Positions 9,412 through 17,893 of a stretch of 64,000 nucleotides of DNA are shown here, piece after piece. This stretch comes from Bacillota bacterium (GTDB taxonomy: Bacteria > Bacillota > UBA5301 > JAMCQP01), in contig JAMCQP010000022.1 of the NCBI GenBank assembly GCA_023381695.1, forward strand, positions 1 to 64,000. Direction: 5' to 3'. The number at the start of each line of letters is the position of its first letter. Position 1 is the first letter of the stretch. The notes beneath the pieces are model-generated. The model was not told the DNA's origin. It made no database searches and saw nothing but the letters and a program-made list of their open reading frames with translations. A program made the position numbers and the translations under genes.

Positions 9412-9456
9412 AAACACACCTACATTTCCGCTTACTCCCGGGTCGCAACACTTGCC

Positions 9457-9491
9457 GGGGAAGATGCCCGCTCCCAACGGGTGTCTCCCCC
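9457..9491 (+). terminator. Terminator-like hairpin
   Basis: GGGGAAGATGCCCG can pair with CGGGTGTCTCCCC, loop CTCCCAA, followed by CTTCGTT. The T-tract is weak. It would end the transcript started at 9098. Confidence 0.45.
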
Positions 9492-9546
9492 TTCGTTATG
9501 CACAAGTTATTTTCTTTTGTCAATCATTATTTCGGAGGTGCATAAA

Positions 9547-10026
9547 ATGCTTGCCCCTGATGAACTAAGGAAAGCGTTTAAGATGGTGGAAGAAGAAAAC
9601 TGGGCTTTCCGGGCTTTTCTCAAAGCAACGGAGCCGGATGACCTGGACAGAGTCGTAAACGAATGGCACAAAACTTTATTTGCGGAAATGGATTGCAGAT
9701 CATGCCAGAACTGCTGTAAATCAATGACGCCGGCGCTTACCAATAAGGACGTTGCCAGAATCGCCGGGGTATTGGGGCTGACTTTTGATGATTTCCGCAC
9801 TAAATATCTTAAGGAAGATGGCGGAGAATGGATTGTTAACGGCAAATCCTGCCCATTCTTGACTAATGATGGGTGTTCCATCTATGATTACAGGCCAAAG
9901 GCCTGTCGCGAATATCCATATACGGATAAGAAGGAAACTTCCTCAAGACTCATGAGCCTGGTTGCAAACTGCGCGGTTTGCCCGGTGGTATTTGAGATCT
10001 TTGAGAAGTTGAAGAAAAGATATTAA
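9547..10026 (+). CDS. YkgJ-family cysteine cluster protein
   Basis: 159 residues starting at the ATG preceded by CGGAGGTG. Family hallmark CRSCQNCCKS (CxxCxxCC) near residue 55, then CPFL-x4-GCSIYDYRPKACREYPY and two late cysteines in NCAVCP; eight cysteines in all, thought to bind a metal or Fe-S cluster. The TAA that ends it is followed in frame by 16 codons and a second TAA; the paralogue at 12049-12330 lacks the first stop and reads on to the same end, so this copy has probably lost 17 C-terminal residues by a nonsense change. It is convergent with the SWIM gene, an arrangement repeated at 12-13.4 kb. Confidence 0.85.
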   Translation: MLAPDELRKAFKMVEEENWAFRAFLKATEPDDLDRVVNEWHKTLFAEMDCRSCQNCCKSMTPALTNKDVARIAGVLGLTFDDFRTKYLKEDGGEWIVNGKSCPFLTNDGCSIYDYRPKACREYPYTDKKETSSRLMSLVANCAVCPVVFEIFEKLKKRY

Positions 10027-10061
10027 CAGGAGTTTGAAGAGTACGAATCAACGCCGGAAGA

Positions 10062-11807
10062 TCAGTTCCGGCTGTAATGCAACTTCAGCAACTCCTCTTT
10101 GAAGGCGGGCTTTCTGGGATATTTTTCAAGCAGCGACTGTGCGATCTCTCGGGCTTGTTCGCGCCCGCCGGCTTCGGCAAGCGTCTGGATCAGCGAACAG
10201 ACCTCCCGGTAGCCGTTCCTTGAACTTGCTCTCGAGGCTTCTTCAAAGATCTGCCTGGCAAAGATCTCATACACCTCTTCCGCAAAAGCCGGAATCAACA
10301 ACGTATAAAACCTGTCAATGTAAAAAGGTCTTGCCCTGACATAATCCAGAAGCTTTTGAAGTTCCCCTTCTTCGATGAGAATCCTGGTATAGGTATCGTG
10401 ATGCTCCCGGCGCGCTTCCATCCGGCTGATGATCTCCGGATAAACGGTCTTCCATTCACCTTCGGGATAAGTGTGTTTGAGATTTAGGTAGTACTCAAAG
10501 CTGCCTTCGAGAGTCAATTCAAGGGCCAGATCGCGCTGCTTGTCCACTTGCCCCGAAAGCCGGCAGGCCTCGTATCTGAATTGCTTCCATTTCTTAACCA
10601 GACCGTACAGGCCTGTGTCGTGCTTCTCGCCTTGAAGCGCCAGTTTTTCGGCTCTGGGGTAATCCTGGCGTTCCAGCGCATCTTTGATCGCCATTTCCCT
10701 GAAATCCGGAAGGTCAAGGTGCTCCTCCAGGTATTCCTCGGCCCGGTCCTTTCCGTCAAAATCGCTGATCATCTGGTAGCGGATCATGGAAATTCTCTGG
10801 AGCATATACCCGGAACTCCACGAATCGTCGTCAGCCTTATCCTCCATGGAGTCGAGATGGCTTTCAAATGCCTTCCGGCGCTCGGGGGTAGTGGCAAGGT
10901 CCGAGCATGACGACAGGAGGCTCAACTGCCAGTCCGACCAACCATCGTATAGGTCATTGGCCGATTCTTCCAGGAGTTTTTTAAAGATGGTTTCCGAAAC
11001 AGTAACATCCGACGGGAGATCTTCCTCGTTTACAAGAATTTCGATGGCGTTAAGGGTTTCTTCGATTACTCCTCCAATATACCCGTTAGAGTCATCGGCG
11101 TATTGGATCGCTGACGCCATCTCCCGCAGGACACAGAGGTAAAGGTCCAGCGCATGTAGGGATTCGCCGGAGGCAGCGGCATCATCGGCTTTTTTCAGCG
11201 CCATCCGCGCGCCTTCCACGGCGCCGGCGGCTTCACGAAAGGATATAAACCCATCCGGGTCGCTATGCTGTCTCAGATATGTTTGGATCAGCTTGACATA
11301 CTTTTTTAGCTCGTCGTCATTGTTGCTCCTGGCGAAATCAAGTTCAATCCGGTCCGCGATCTCCTCGTACTCCGCGGCGATGGCCGCCAGGAACTCCGCA
11401 AGCTCTTCCCTGGATCGGTTGGAGAGGATCTCCTTGATCCGGCCATGAGGACTGCGATCTGCTTTGCCGTTGTGACTCGCTTTATCGTTATGATCCGCTT
11501 TGTTGTCAATATTGGAAAGCTGCCTTGCGGCAGGTTGTTCCAGCATTTCCCTCAGCGCATAAAAAACCGCGGCTTCGTGTTTGCAATACGGACCCATATC
11601 ATACGGACAGGTGCAGCCCGAAGAGAGGATGCCGCCGTCATCGTCAAGTTTCACCGTGACAAGATAGTCGTCCGTGCCGGCCACTTCAGCATTGAAGGTG
11701 TTTTCAGCGGTTCTTCGAATGGAGGAGATGCATTCATTCCGGTAGTAGTCCCAGCCCCGTTTAAGGATGATATTTTCAATGAAAGTATCGAAATCATGAA
11801 GGTGCAT
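10062..11807 (-). CDS. SWIM zinc-finger protein with long helical C-terminus
   Basis: 581 residues. The SWIM finger CTCPYDMGPYCKH (CxC-x6-CxH) lies near residues 64-76 after a domain that begins MHLHDFDTFIENIILKRG. The rest is alpha-helical with TPR-like repeats rich in Glu, Leu and Tyr. SWIM proteins of this build are widespread in bacteria, and some are found beside SNF2 helicases; the finger is thought to bind DNA or protein. The gene is full length and its 3' end faces the YkgJ gene. Remnants of paralogues lie at 12315-13370 and 44216-44262. Confidence 0.85.
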   Translation of the reverse strand: MHLHDFDTFIENIILKRGWDYYRNECISSIRRTAENTFNAEVAGTDDYLVTVKLDDDGGILSSGCTCPYDMGPYCKHEAAVFYALREMLEQPAARQLSNIDNKADHNDKASHNGKADRSPHGRIKEILSNRSREELAEFLAAIAAEYEEIADRIELDFARSNNDDELKKYVKLIQTYLRQHSDPDGFISFREAAGAVEGARMALKKADDAAASGESLHALDLYLCVLREMASAIQYADDSNGYIGGVIEETLNAIEILVNEEDLPSDVTVSETIFKKLLEESANDLYDGWSDWQLSLLSSCSDLATTPERRKAFESHLDSMEDKADDDSWSSGYMLQRISMIRYQMISDFDGKDRAEEYLEEHLDLPDFREMAIKDALERQDYPRAEKLALQGEKHDTGLYGLVKKWKQFRYEACRLSGQVDKQRDLALELTLEGSFEYYLNLKHTYPEGEWKTVYPEIISRMEARREHHDTYTRILIEEGELQKLLDYVRARPFYIDRFYTLLIPAFAEEVYEIFARQIFEEASRASSRNGYREVCSLIQTLAEAGGREQAREIAQSLLEKYPRKPAFKEELLKLHYSRN

Positions 11808-12048
11808 CAGCCTACCACCCTTACAGGGATTTTATATATGGGGATTTTATAGGGATTTTGTGGAATCCGGGGTTTTCTGGAACAAGTATAGCATAACCGC
11901 CAGCTTTGTAAAAGGGGGCCGCGGACTTTTTGCAATCTCCTGGAGGGATGGTCGAGCAAGGGGTGAAATGATCGATTAGATCCGGAAGATCGGATAGATC
12001 TGGAAGATCGGAAGATCCGAAACCACAGCAATGCGGGGAACCCAACAG

Positions 12049-12330
12049 CGTAATAAATATCTTAAGGAAGACGGTGGGGAATGGGTTATAAACAGTAGAC
12101 CCTGCCCATTCTTGACGGAGCAGGGGTGTTCCACCTATTATTCCAGACCAAAGGCGTGCCGGGAATATCCATTTACAGATAAGAAAGAAACTGTGTCAAG
12201 ACTCGTAAACCTGGTTGAAAACTGTGAGGTTTGTCCGGTTGTTTTTGAGATATTTGAGAAGCTGAAGAAGATATATAAATGGGAGTTTGAAGAGTATAAA
12301 TTAACACCTGGATATCAGCTCTGGTTGTAA
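12049..12330 (+). pseudogene. Truncated second copy of YkgJ-family gene
   Basis: From about 12049 the sequence matches the C-terminal 60 percent of the YkgJ gene at 9547 (KYLKEDGGEWVIN, then CPFLTEQGCSTYYSRPKACREYPF), with an intact C-terminus. The N-terminal part including CxxCxxCC is absent and no start or ribosome site replaces it. The preceding 11973-12020 holds short repeats of GGAAGATC. Confidence 0.8.
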
Positions 12331-13370
12331 TGCAGCTTCATAAGTTCCTCCTTGAAGGCGGGTCTCCTGGGGTACCTTTCGAGGAGCTACCTTTCGAGGA
12401 GCGAATGCACAATCTTTCCTGCGTGTTCCTGCCCGCCGGCGTTTGCAAGCGTCTGGATCAGTGAACAGACATATCTGTAACCGTGCTTTGAACTTGCCCT
12501 TGAGGCTTCTTCAAAGATCTGCCCGGCAAAGATATGGTACACCTCTTCCGGAAAAGCGGGAATCAAGTGCTTATAAAATTTGGCGATATAAGCAGGCCTC
12601 GCCTTGACATAATCCAGAAGCCTTTGAAGTTCCCCTTCTTCGATCAGAATCCTGGTATAAACCTCATGCTCCCTGCTCGTTCCATCATCCGGATAATGCC
12701 CGGATAAATGGTGATCCACTCACTTTTGGCATAGGTGGCCTTAAGTCTCTCATAATAATCAAAGCTGCCTCCCAGAATTAGTTCAATGGCCAGGCCGCGC
12801 TGCTTGTCCAATTGCCCCGAAAGCCGGAATGTGAAGATGCTGTTCCAGGTATGTCTCGGCCCGGTCCTTTCCGTCAAAATCGTTGATCAGCTGGTAGTGG
12901 ATCATGGCGATGCAAGGTAGAGGTCCAGAGAGTGGGGGAAATCAACGCCATCGGCGGCGGCGTTGGCCTTTTCAAGAGCCATTTGCGCGCCCGTTACGGC
13001 TCCTGCGGCTTCATGGTAAGATATAAACCCATCTCTGTCGCTGTGCTGCCTCAGATATGTTCTAATCAGCTTGACGCAGTTTTTTATCTCTTCATCATTG
13101 CCGCGGTTACCGAAATGAAGTTTAATCCGGTCTCCAAGCTCCTCATATTTCCGATGCGAGACAATTGCAGTCCGAAGAGAGTATGCCGTCATCATCGTCA
13201 AGTTTCACGGTGACAATGTAGTCGTCCGTGCCGGCCACTTCAGCTCTATAAGTATTTTCGCCGGTTTTCTGGACGGAGGAAATGCGCCCGTTATCGTAAT
13301 AATCCGAGCCGCGCGCAAGGATTATGTCATCAATGTGATCTTCAAAATCGTGAAGATTCATAAGCCTCAT
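12315..13370 (-). pseudogene. Decayed second copy of SWIM zinc-finger gene
   Basis: The N-terminus (MNLHDFEDHIDDIILARG) and C-terminus (LHYNQS end) are recognisable, but what lies between is in four different frames and is about 700 bases shorter than the full copy. The SWIM finger is broken after the second cysteine (DCNCLASEI) and large pieces of the helical region are missing. The arrangement repeats that at 9.5-11.8 kb: a YkgJ gene on plus, a SWIM gene on minus, tails facing. Confidence 0.85.
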
Positions 13371-13423
13371 CCTTAATTCTGTTTTTCTGGCCACAAGTAT
13401 AGCATAGCTTTCAGCCTTTGCCA

Positions 13424-13560
13424 ATGAATTGGCTATTCACCACAAGGTGCATGCCCGCAAAGTGTACGACTTCGCCAGCCGCCACCAAGCCGGTTTGGAT
13501 TGGCTGGCCGCTTATCAAATTCCCAACGATGAGGGAATCAAATACGCCAAGGAAACATAA
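13424..13560 (+). pseudogene. Internal-deletion remnant of AlkX/YcaQ-like gene
   Basis: Two pieces of a gene closely similar to the one at 39795-41111 are joined here in frame: ELAIHHKVHARKVYDFASRH (parent positions near 40300-40355) and QAGLDWLAAYQIPNDEG (near 41040-41090). About 690 bases between them have been removed, and the 5' half is also missing. The join shares at most one base with both parents. Confidence 0.85.
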
Positions 13561-13636
13561 CCATACCAGCATCAAAAAGAAAGTCATAGCTTTAATTAGG
13601 CTCGGAGAAATGGTATAATATCTTTTGGTGATCTTT

Positions 13637-13963
13637 ATGTCATTAAAAATCCAGGAAGAATTAGAACAAGCGGTTAAAGCGCTCTCAAGGAGCGTGATGC
13701 CCCAGAAAATATATCTCTTCGGCTCTCATGCCAAAAGCTCTGCTGATGGGGAAAGCGATATTGATTTATGCATTATTACCGAAGTTCTGGGAAAGAGGAA
13801 AATTGATATTATTCGGGAGGCCAGAAAGGCTCTTTCTTCGGTGCTGGAAACGCCTATGGATCTACTTGTTTATGATCTTGATGAGTTTTCCGAGCGGGCA
13901 AGGCTTAATACAACCTTTGAACATAAAATTTTGCAGGAAGGTATATTGCTGTATGAACAATAA
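13637..13963 (+). CDS. MNT-type nucleotidyltransferase antitoxin
   Basis: 108 residues with the minimal nucleotidyltransferase core: YLFGSHAKSSADGESDIDL (GS-x10-D-x-D) near residues 27-45. In HEPN/MNT systems this enzyme neutralises the HEPN RNase by adding nucleotides to a conserved tyrosine. The next gene, overlapping by 11 bases, is the HEPN partner, so the pair appears complete. A TATAAT-like box lies at 13613-13618. The ribosome site is weak; a TTG 12 bases upstream is the alternative start. Confidence 0.88.
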   Translation: MSLKIQEELEQAVKALSRSVMPQKIYLFGSHAKSSADGESDIDLCIITEVLGKRKIDIIREARKALSSVLETPMDLLVYDLDEFSERARLNTTFEHKILQEGILLYEQ

Positions 13964-14345
13964 CCAAATTGCGGGAGAATGGTTCCAGTATGCCCAGAGA
14001 GACCTGGAATCGGCAAAATACCTTCAGAATATGCGGCCAGTACCTATTGAAATTATTTGCTACCACTGTCAACAAAGCGCAGAGAAAAATCTTAAAGGGT
14101 ATATCGCTTTAAACGGGGGACAAATCCAGCGCATTCATGATCTCGTCGCCTTAAACAAGGTTTGTCTAGGATATTCCCCTGAATTTTTCGTTATCGAGGA
14201 AGACTGTATTCAGCTTACTGACTATGGAGTGCAGGCGAGATATCCGTTTAACCTTGGACTTAATGAGTCAGATATGTTGCTTGCGATAAAGAATGCAGAA
14301 CGGATTCAGGCTTTTGTTCAGTCGAAAGTCTCAGGATTGCTGTAG
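13953..14345 (+). CDS. HEPN-domain toxin
   Basis: 130 residues of helical HEPN fold: GEWFQYAQRDLESAKYL at the start, YHCQQSAEKNLKGYIALNG in the middle, and a C-terminal YGVQARYPFNLG. The usual R-x4-6-H RNase motif is not obvious in its common form; the segment around TDYGVQARYP holds the tyrosine region that MNT enzymes modify in related pairs. It overlaps the MNT gene, so expression is coupled. Its 3' end overlaps the convergent bactofilin-like gene by 15 bases. Confidence 0.85.
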   Translation: MNNNQIAGEWFQYAQRDLESAKYLQNMRPVPIEIICYHCQQSAEKNLKGYIALNGGQIQRIHDLVALNKVCLGYSPEFFVIEEDCIQLTDYGVQARYPFNLGLNESDMLLAIKNAERIQAFVQSKVSGLL

Positions 14346-15497
14346 GCATATGACCCCGGTCCGAGCATCCTGATAAATGACCTCTTCGGCGTAATGGCCC
14401 TCGTGTTTTTCATCCATGAAGCAATCCTCGCTGAGGGATACGAATCGCTCCTCCTCCTCGCTGCAGGCCCTCATTGGGGCCGCCACCGCCACGGGGTGAA
14501 GCCGGGTTTCGGGGAAGTACGCCGCCAGCACCTGCCGCGCCGCCAGGGGACCCGCCAGGGGAATGGTGAAGAGCATGGCCACCAGGTACCCTCCCAGGAG
14601 GGCCAGGGCTACGGGGCTCCCCACCACCGTCACGAAGGCCAGCACGATGAGCACCGGTCCCAAAACCAACCCCGCCAGCCCGGTCAGAAAGCCCCTGGTC
14701 CAGGTTTCCAGCCGGGGTATCGTTGCCGCTTCGACCCGGGCCGGGTAGAAGAGCCACAGGAGGATGCCCAGGAGGATGATCCCGGCGAACCAGACGGCAT
14801 CAGCGATCCGTCCCACGCGATACCAGTTGATCTCCTCTCTTTTCCGGGTCAGCTCGTGCCTGACCTCACCCTGGATCTGGGCTGATTTGTCGATCTCCGC
14901 ATTTTTGGGGCTGTAGTAGGTTACCGCCCCGGCTATTTTTGTCTCCGGCAGGATCAGAAGATCTTCCACGTGGGCCCTGACCAAACCGTCGACCTTCCCC
15001 CCGAGGGTAGCCTCATTGGCACCCACCAGGAGATCGCCATTGACGGTCCCCAGTGCCTCCAGGCGAGCGTGCCCGCCGATAATCCCGCCCCCGACCACCG
15101 CCGAAGGCCCGATCAATGCTGATTCGGAGGCTATGGTGACGTTCTTCCCAACCGTGGAGTTGAGGGTGATGCTCTGGCCCGCGGCGCGGATGTTTCCCGC
15201 CACCGGGCCGTTCACCGTGATATTCCCCCCCGCGGCCAGGAGGCTTCCCTCAACCCGCCCGTTGACCACCACCGTCCTTGCTCCCACGATCAAATCCCCT
15301 CTGACGGTCCCATCGACGACGGCGGTCTGCCCGGCGGCATACAGGTCTCCGTCTATGACCCGATTCTTCTCCACCACCACGTTTTTACCGCTGGCGAACT
15401 CAAAAGCCGCCAGTCCCGGGAGGCTGAAGAACGCCAACATCAACATCGCCGCTACGCCGCCGGTTACTAACCGGCCCATCTTTGCATGAAATCGCAT
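14331..15497 (-). CDS. Bactofilin-like polymer-forming membrane protein with foreign C-terminus
   Basis: 388 residues from the ATG at 15497 (GAGGTG six bases before). A signal peptide (to about residue 30) is followed by a right-handed beta-helix of short repeats (DGDLYAAGQTAVVDGTVRGD, NGRVEGSLLAAGGNITVNG) to about residue 200, a charged linker and two to four membrane segments (about 225-320). The last 40 residues, EEERFVSLSEDCFMDEKHEG onward, do not belong: they match the C-terminus of the pRiA4b-type gene at 42165 at the DNA level. The protein is thus a fusion made by recombination. Upstream lies the remnant of an anti-sigma-like gene. Confidence 0.82.
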   Translation of the reverse strand: MRFHAKMGRLVTGGVAAMLMLAFFSLPGLAAFEFASGKNVVVEKNRVIDGDLYAAGQTAVVDGTVRGDLIVGARTVVVNGRVEGSLLAAGGNITVNGPVAGNIRAAGQSITLNSTVGKNVTIASESALIGPSAVVGGGIIGGHARLEALGTVNGDLLVGANEATLGGKVDGLVRAHVEDLLILPETKIAGAVTYYSPKNAEIDKSAQIQGEVRHELTRKREEINWYRVGRIADAVWFAGIILLGILLWLFYPARVEAATIPRLETWTRGFLTGLAGLVLGPVLIVLAFVTVVGSPVALALLGGYLVAMLFTIPLAGPLAARQVLAAYFPETRLHPVAVAAPMRACSEEEERFVSLSEDCFMDEKHEGHYAEEVIYQDARTGVICLQQS

Positions 15498-15555
15498 GCT
15501 CATCACCTCATCGTCATGTATTTATGTTTTGGTCTTGTATTTGTGTTTTGCCTCG

Positions 15556-15808
15556 TCAACTGGCGGCCCGCCGGGGCAGACGGGCCGTCAGGATCATCGC
15601 CGTCATGATTCCTGCCAGCACCAGCGGAAACAGTTCCCCGAACCCTGAGAGGAGCAGGGCTTTTATGGCCTGGAACGCGCCACTCAATATCCAGAATGCC
15701 AGGCGGTTCCAGAGCGGGTCCATGGACCCACGGAGTAGTACGGCCAGAACCCCCGCTTTATCCAGCCAGAGTTGCCCGGCCAGCCATCCGAGAACCGTCA
15801 CCGCCGCC
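15556..15808 (-). pseudogene. 3' remnant of anti-sigma-like membrane protein gene
   Basis: About 83 codons closely related to the gene at the left edge (TVLGWLAGQLWL, WNRLAFWILSGAFQ) and continuing to a natural end RLPRRAAS. In-frame TAG lies directly upstream at the break (about 15808), so the N-terminal half and the sigma gene are gone. Shows that a sigma/membrane protein/bactofilin-like cluster once existed twice. Confidence 0.8.
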
Positions 15809-15911
15809 TATGATCCGAGGTTTTCCGTAACTGGTTGGCATATGGCGTGAAAAAGACTCAGTAAATGAAAAAATTTTATAGGAGTTAGAAGGAATTTGCG
15901 GGAGCATTGGC

Positions 15912-15949
15912 GAAAACGTTATCTGAAAACGTTGTCAGACATCGTTTTC
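15912..15949. promoter_or_regulatory. Candidate LacI-type operators
   Basis: GAAAACGTT occurs twice as a direct repeat (15912-15920, 15925-15933) and inverted as CGTTTTC (15943-15949), 30 to 65 bases before the LacI gene. AACGTT cores are typical of LacI-family half-sites. This suggests self-regulation of the whole operon by the first gene. Confidence 0.55.
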
Positions 15950-15977
15950 AAAACTTGAATATCGAGGGAAACACCAG

Positions 15978-16991
15978 ATGGTTGCGACTATCAAGAACGT
16001 GGCCGCAGAAGCCAGTGTATCACCGAGTACGGTTTCTCGTGTGATCACCGGCAAAGCTCCAGTGTCATCTGATAAGAGAGAGAAGGTCCTTGCGGCCATA
16101 AAGAAGCTCAACTACCGGCCGAACATTTTGGCTCGAGGTCTGAAAAGCAAAGAAACCAAGACTCTTGGACTGATCTTGCCAAACATTACCAATCCCTTTT
16201 TCGCTGAAGTGGCAAAGGGGGTGGAAGATGCTGCGGATGCAGCCGGGTACAACGTAATTCTGTGCAACGCCGGTGACGACGGTGCTAAAGAAATCCGCTA
16301 TCTTGAAGTTCTCCACAAAAAGTGGGTCGATGGCATAGTGTACGATACGGTTGGAGTGGATACGGTTGATTACCTCCGAACCATAATGGGTGATGGGATT
16401 CCCATTGTTACCATGGACCGGGAGATCAAAGGGCTGCCGGTTGATGCGGTGTGTCTGGACAATGTAAAGGGGGGGTATATTGCTACAAGATACCTCATCG
16501 CCCTTGGCCATCGAAAAATTGCTTTGATTGCCGGGCCAGTATATATTTCGACCACCACTGATAGGGAAGAAGGTTACCGGCGAGCGCTGGACGAGGTCGG
16601 GATTCAACCCCGTCCTGACTTTATTCGTTACTTCTCTTACGATTTTGAAAGTGGCTTTAACGCGGCAGCAGAACTACTTTCGTTCGATGATCCACCTACT
16701 GGATTTATCTGCGCCAACGACATGATTGCTTTGGGAGTAATTCAACAACTTGAAAGAAAGGGTTTCCAAGTTCCGATGGATTTTTCTGTCGTGGGATTTG
16801 ATGACATTTACGTAAGCAGGCTCGTGAAACCTGCCTTGACCACAATTGCGCAGCCGAAATACGAAATGGGGCAGAAGGCTGTCGCCTTGCTACTGGAACA
16901 CATTGCGCGGAAAAGAAAGAGGCCGAAAACGGCGCTCTTTGCTCCAGAGCTTGTTATCCGGGAATCATGTGGTGAACAAGTTCGAAAATAG
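15978..16991 (+). CDS. LacI-family transcriptional regulator
   Basis: 337 residues. N-terminal helix-turn-helix TIKNVAAEASVSPSTVSRVI and hinge helix YRPNILARGLKSKET, then a periplasmic-binding-protein-like effector domain (TLGLILPNITNPFFAEVAKG, FICANDMIALG, VVGFDDIYVSRLVKPALTTI). The effector is probably the sugar or conjugate imported by the RbsABC system encoded downstream. First gene of the run to 26583, 40 bases before BtpA. GAGGG ribosome site. Confidence 0.93.
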   Translation: MVATIKNVAAEASVSPSTVSRVITGKAPVSSDKREKVLAAIKKLNYRPNILARGLKSKETKTLGLILPNITNPFFAEVAKGVEDAADAAGYNVILCNAGDDGAKEIRYLEVLHKKWVDGIVYDTVGVDTVDYLRTIMGDGIPIVTMDREIKGLPVDAVCLDNVKGGYIATRYLIALGHRKIALIAGPVYISTTTDREEGYRRALDEVGIQPRPDFIRYFSYDFESGFNAAAELLSFDDPPTGFICANDMIALGVIQQLERKGFQVPMDFSVVGFDDIYVSRLVKPALTTIAQPKYEMGQKAVALLLEHIARKRKRPKTALFAPELVIRESCGEQVRK

Positions 16992-17031
16992 CAGTAATTA
17001 TAATGAGTATAAGTAGGAAAGGGGTGCCTGC

Positions 17032-17868
17032 ATGGGGGTTTTTCCACAGAAGGAAAATGCGCTTACAAAACTATTCGGCAAGAAAAAGGTAGTTATTGGA
17101 GTAATCCATTCCCTTCCGCTTCCCGGATCGCCATATTACCGTGGAGGTTCTTTGGAAGAGGTATATGATTTTGCGGTTCAAGAAGGCCTCTTGTACGCCT
17201 CGGGCGGCGTCGACGGATTGATAGTGGAAAATGCATGGGACATACCCTTTGCAAAACCTGAACACATCGGCTTCGAAACAGTTGCTACCATGGCGGTCAT
17301 GGCTGAGCGAGTACGCAAACAAGTCAGCCTTCCTGTTGGGATCAATTGTTTGGCGAACGGGGTCTTGCAGGCGCTGGCGGTGGCGAAGGCTACAGGTGCC
17401 GGATGGATTCGCGCGAATCAATGGGTTAATGCCTACATCGCCAACGAGGGCTATATTGAAGGACCAGCGCCGGAGGCGATGCGTTACCGGAGCAGGATCG
17501 GGGCGGACGACGTATGCGTGTTTGCAGATGTTCATGTCAAGCATGGAAGCCATGCAATTGTAGCGGACCGCAGCCTGGCTGAACAGACTCTAGATGCAGA
17601 GTGGTTTGCTGCGGATGTTTTAATCGCCACTGGCAATCGGACTGGCGATCCAACGTCACTCTCCGAAGTAAGTGAGATCAAAGCCAACACCCAACTGCCG
17701 GTTCTAATAGGCAGTGGAACGAACGAAACGAACGTAGCTGAATTACTTTCCGTGGCTGACGGGGTTATTATTGCCAGCTCTCTTAAGAAAGATGGAGTGT
17801 GGTGGAACCCCGTTGATAAGGATCGGGTATCGCGATTCATGGAATTGGTGGAAAAGATTCGCGGCTAG
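17032..17868 (+). CDS. BtpA/SgcQ-family TIM-barrel protein
   Basis: 278 residues. Family features: VVIGVIHSLPLPGSPYYRGG at the start, VDGLIVENAWDIPF, LPVGINCLANG, FADVHVKHGSH, VLIATGNRTGDPT, LPVLIGSGTNETNV and ADGVIIASSLKKDG. The last two resemble phosphate-binding loops of (beta/alpha)8 enzymes such as ThiE and TrpF. BtpA was named for a role in photosystem I accumulation in cyanobacteria, but most members, like SgcQ, sit in sugar operons and have no established reaction. Here it lies between the LacI regulator and a deacylase; a second member is at 55169. An aldolase, epimerase or glycosyl-phosphate-handling role is inferred from the fold. Confidence 0.85.
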   Translation: MGVFPQKENALTKLFGKKKVVIGVIHSLPLPGSPYYRGGSLEEVYDFAVQEGLLYASGGVDGLIVENAWDIPFAKPEHIGFETVATMAVMAERVRKQVSLPVGINCLANGVLQALAVAKATGAGWIRANQWVNAYIANEGYIEGPAPEAMRYRSRIGADDVCVFADVHVKHGSHAIVADRSLAEQTLDAEWFAADVLIATGNRTGDPTSLSEVSEIKANTQLPVLIGSGTNETNVAELLSVADGVIIASSLKKDGVWWNPVDKDRVSRFMELVEKIRG

Positions 17869-17893
17869 TGCGATTATATGGAGGAGGTTCAAA

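Noticed and set aside
8886-9419. 177-codon minus frame after the IS element
   Set aside because: Crosses IS end, promoter and hairpins; no coding character or ribosome site.
11973-12020. Short GGAAGATC repeats considered as an origin or iteron array
   Set aside because: Only three or four imperfect copies in 50 bases, no replication gene near.
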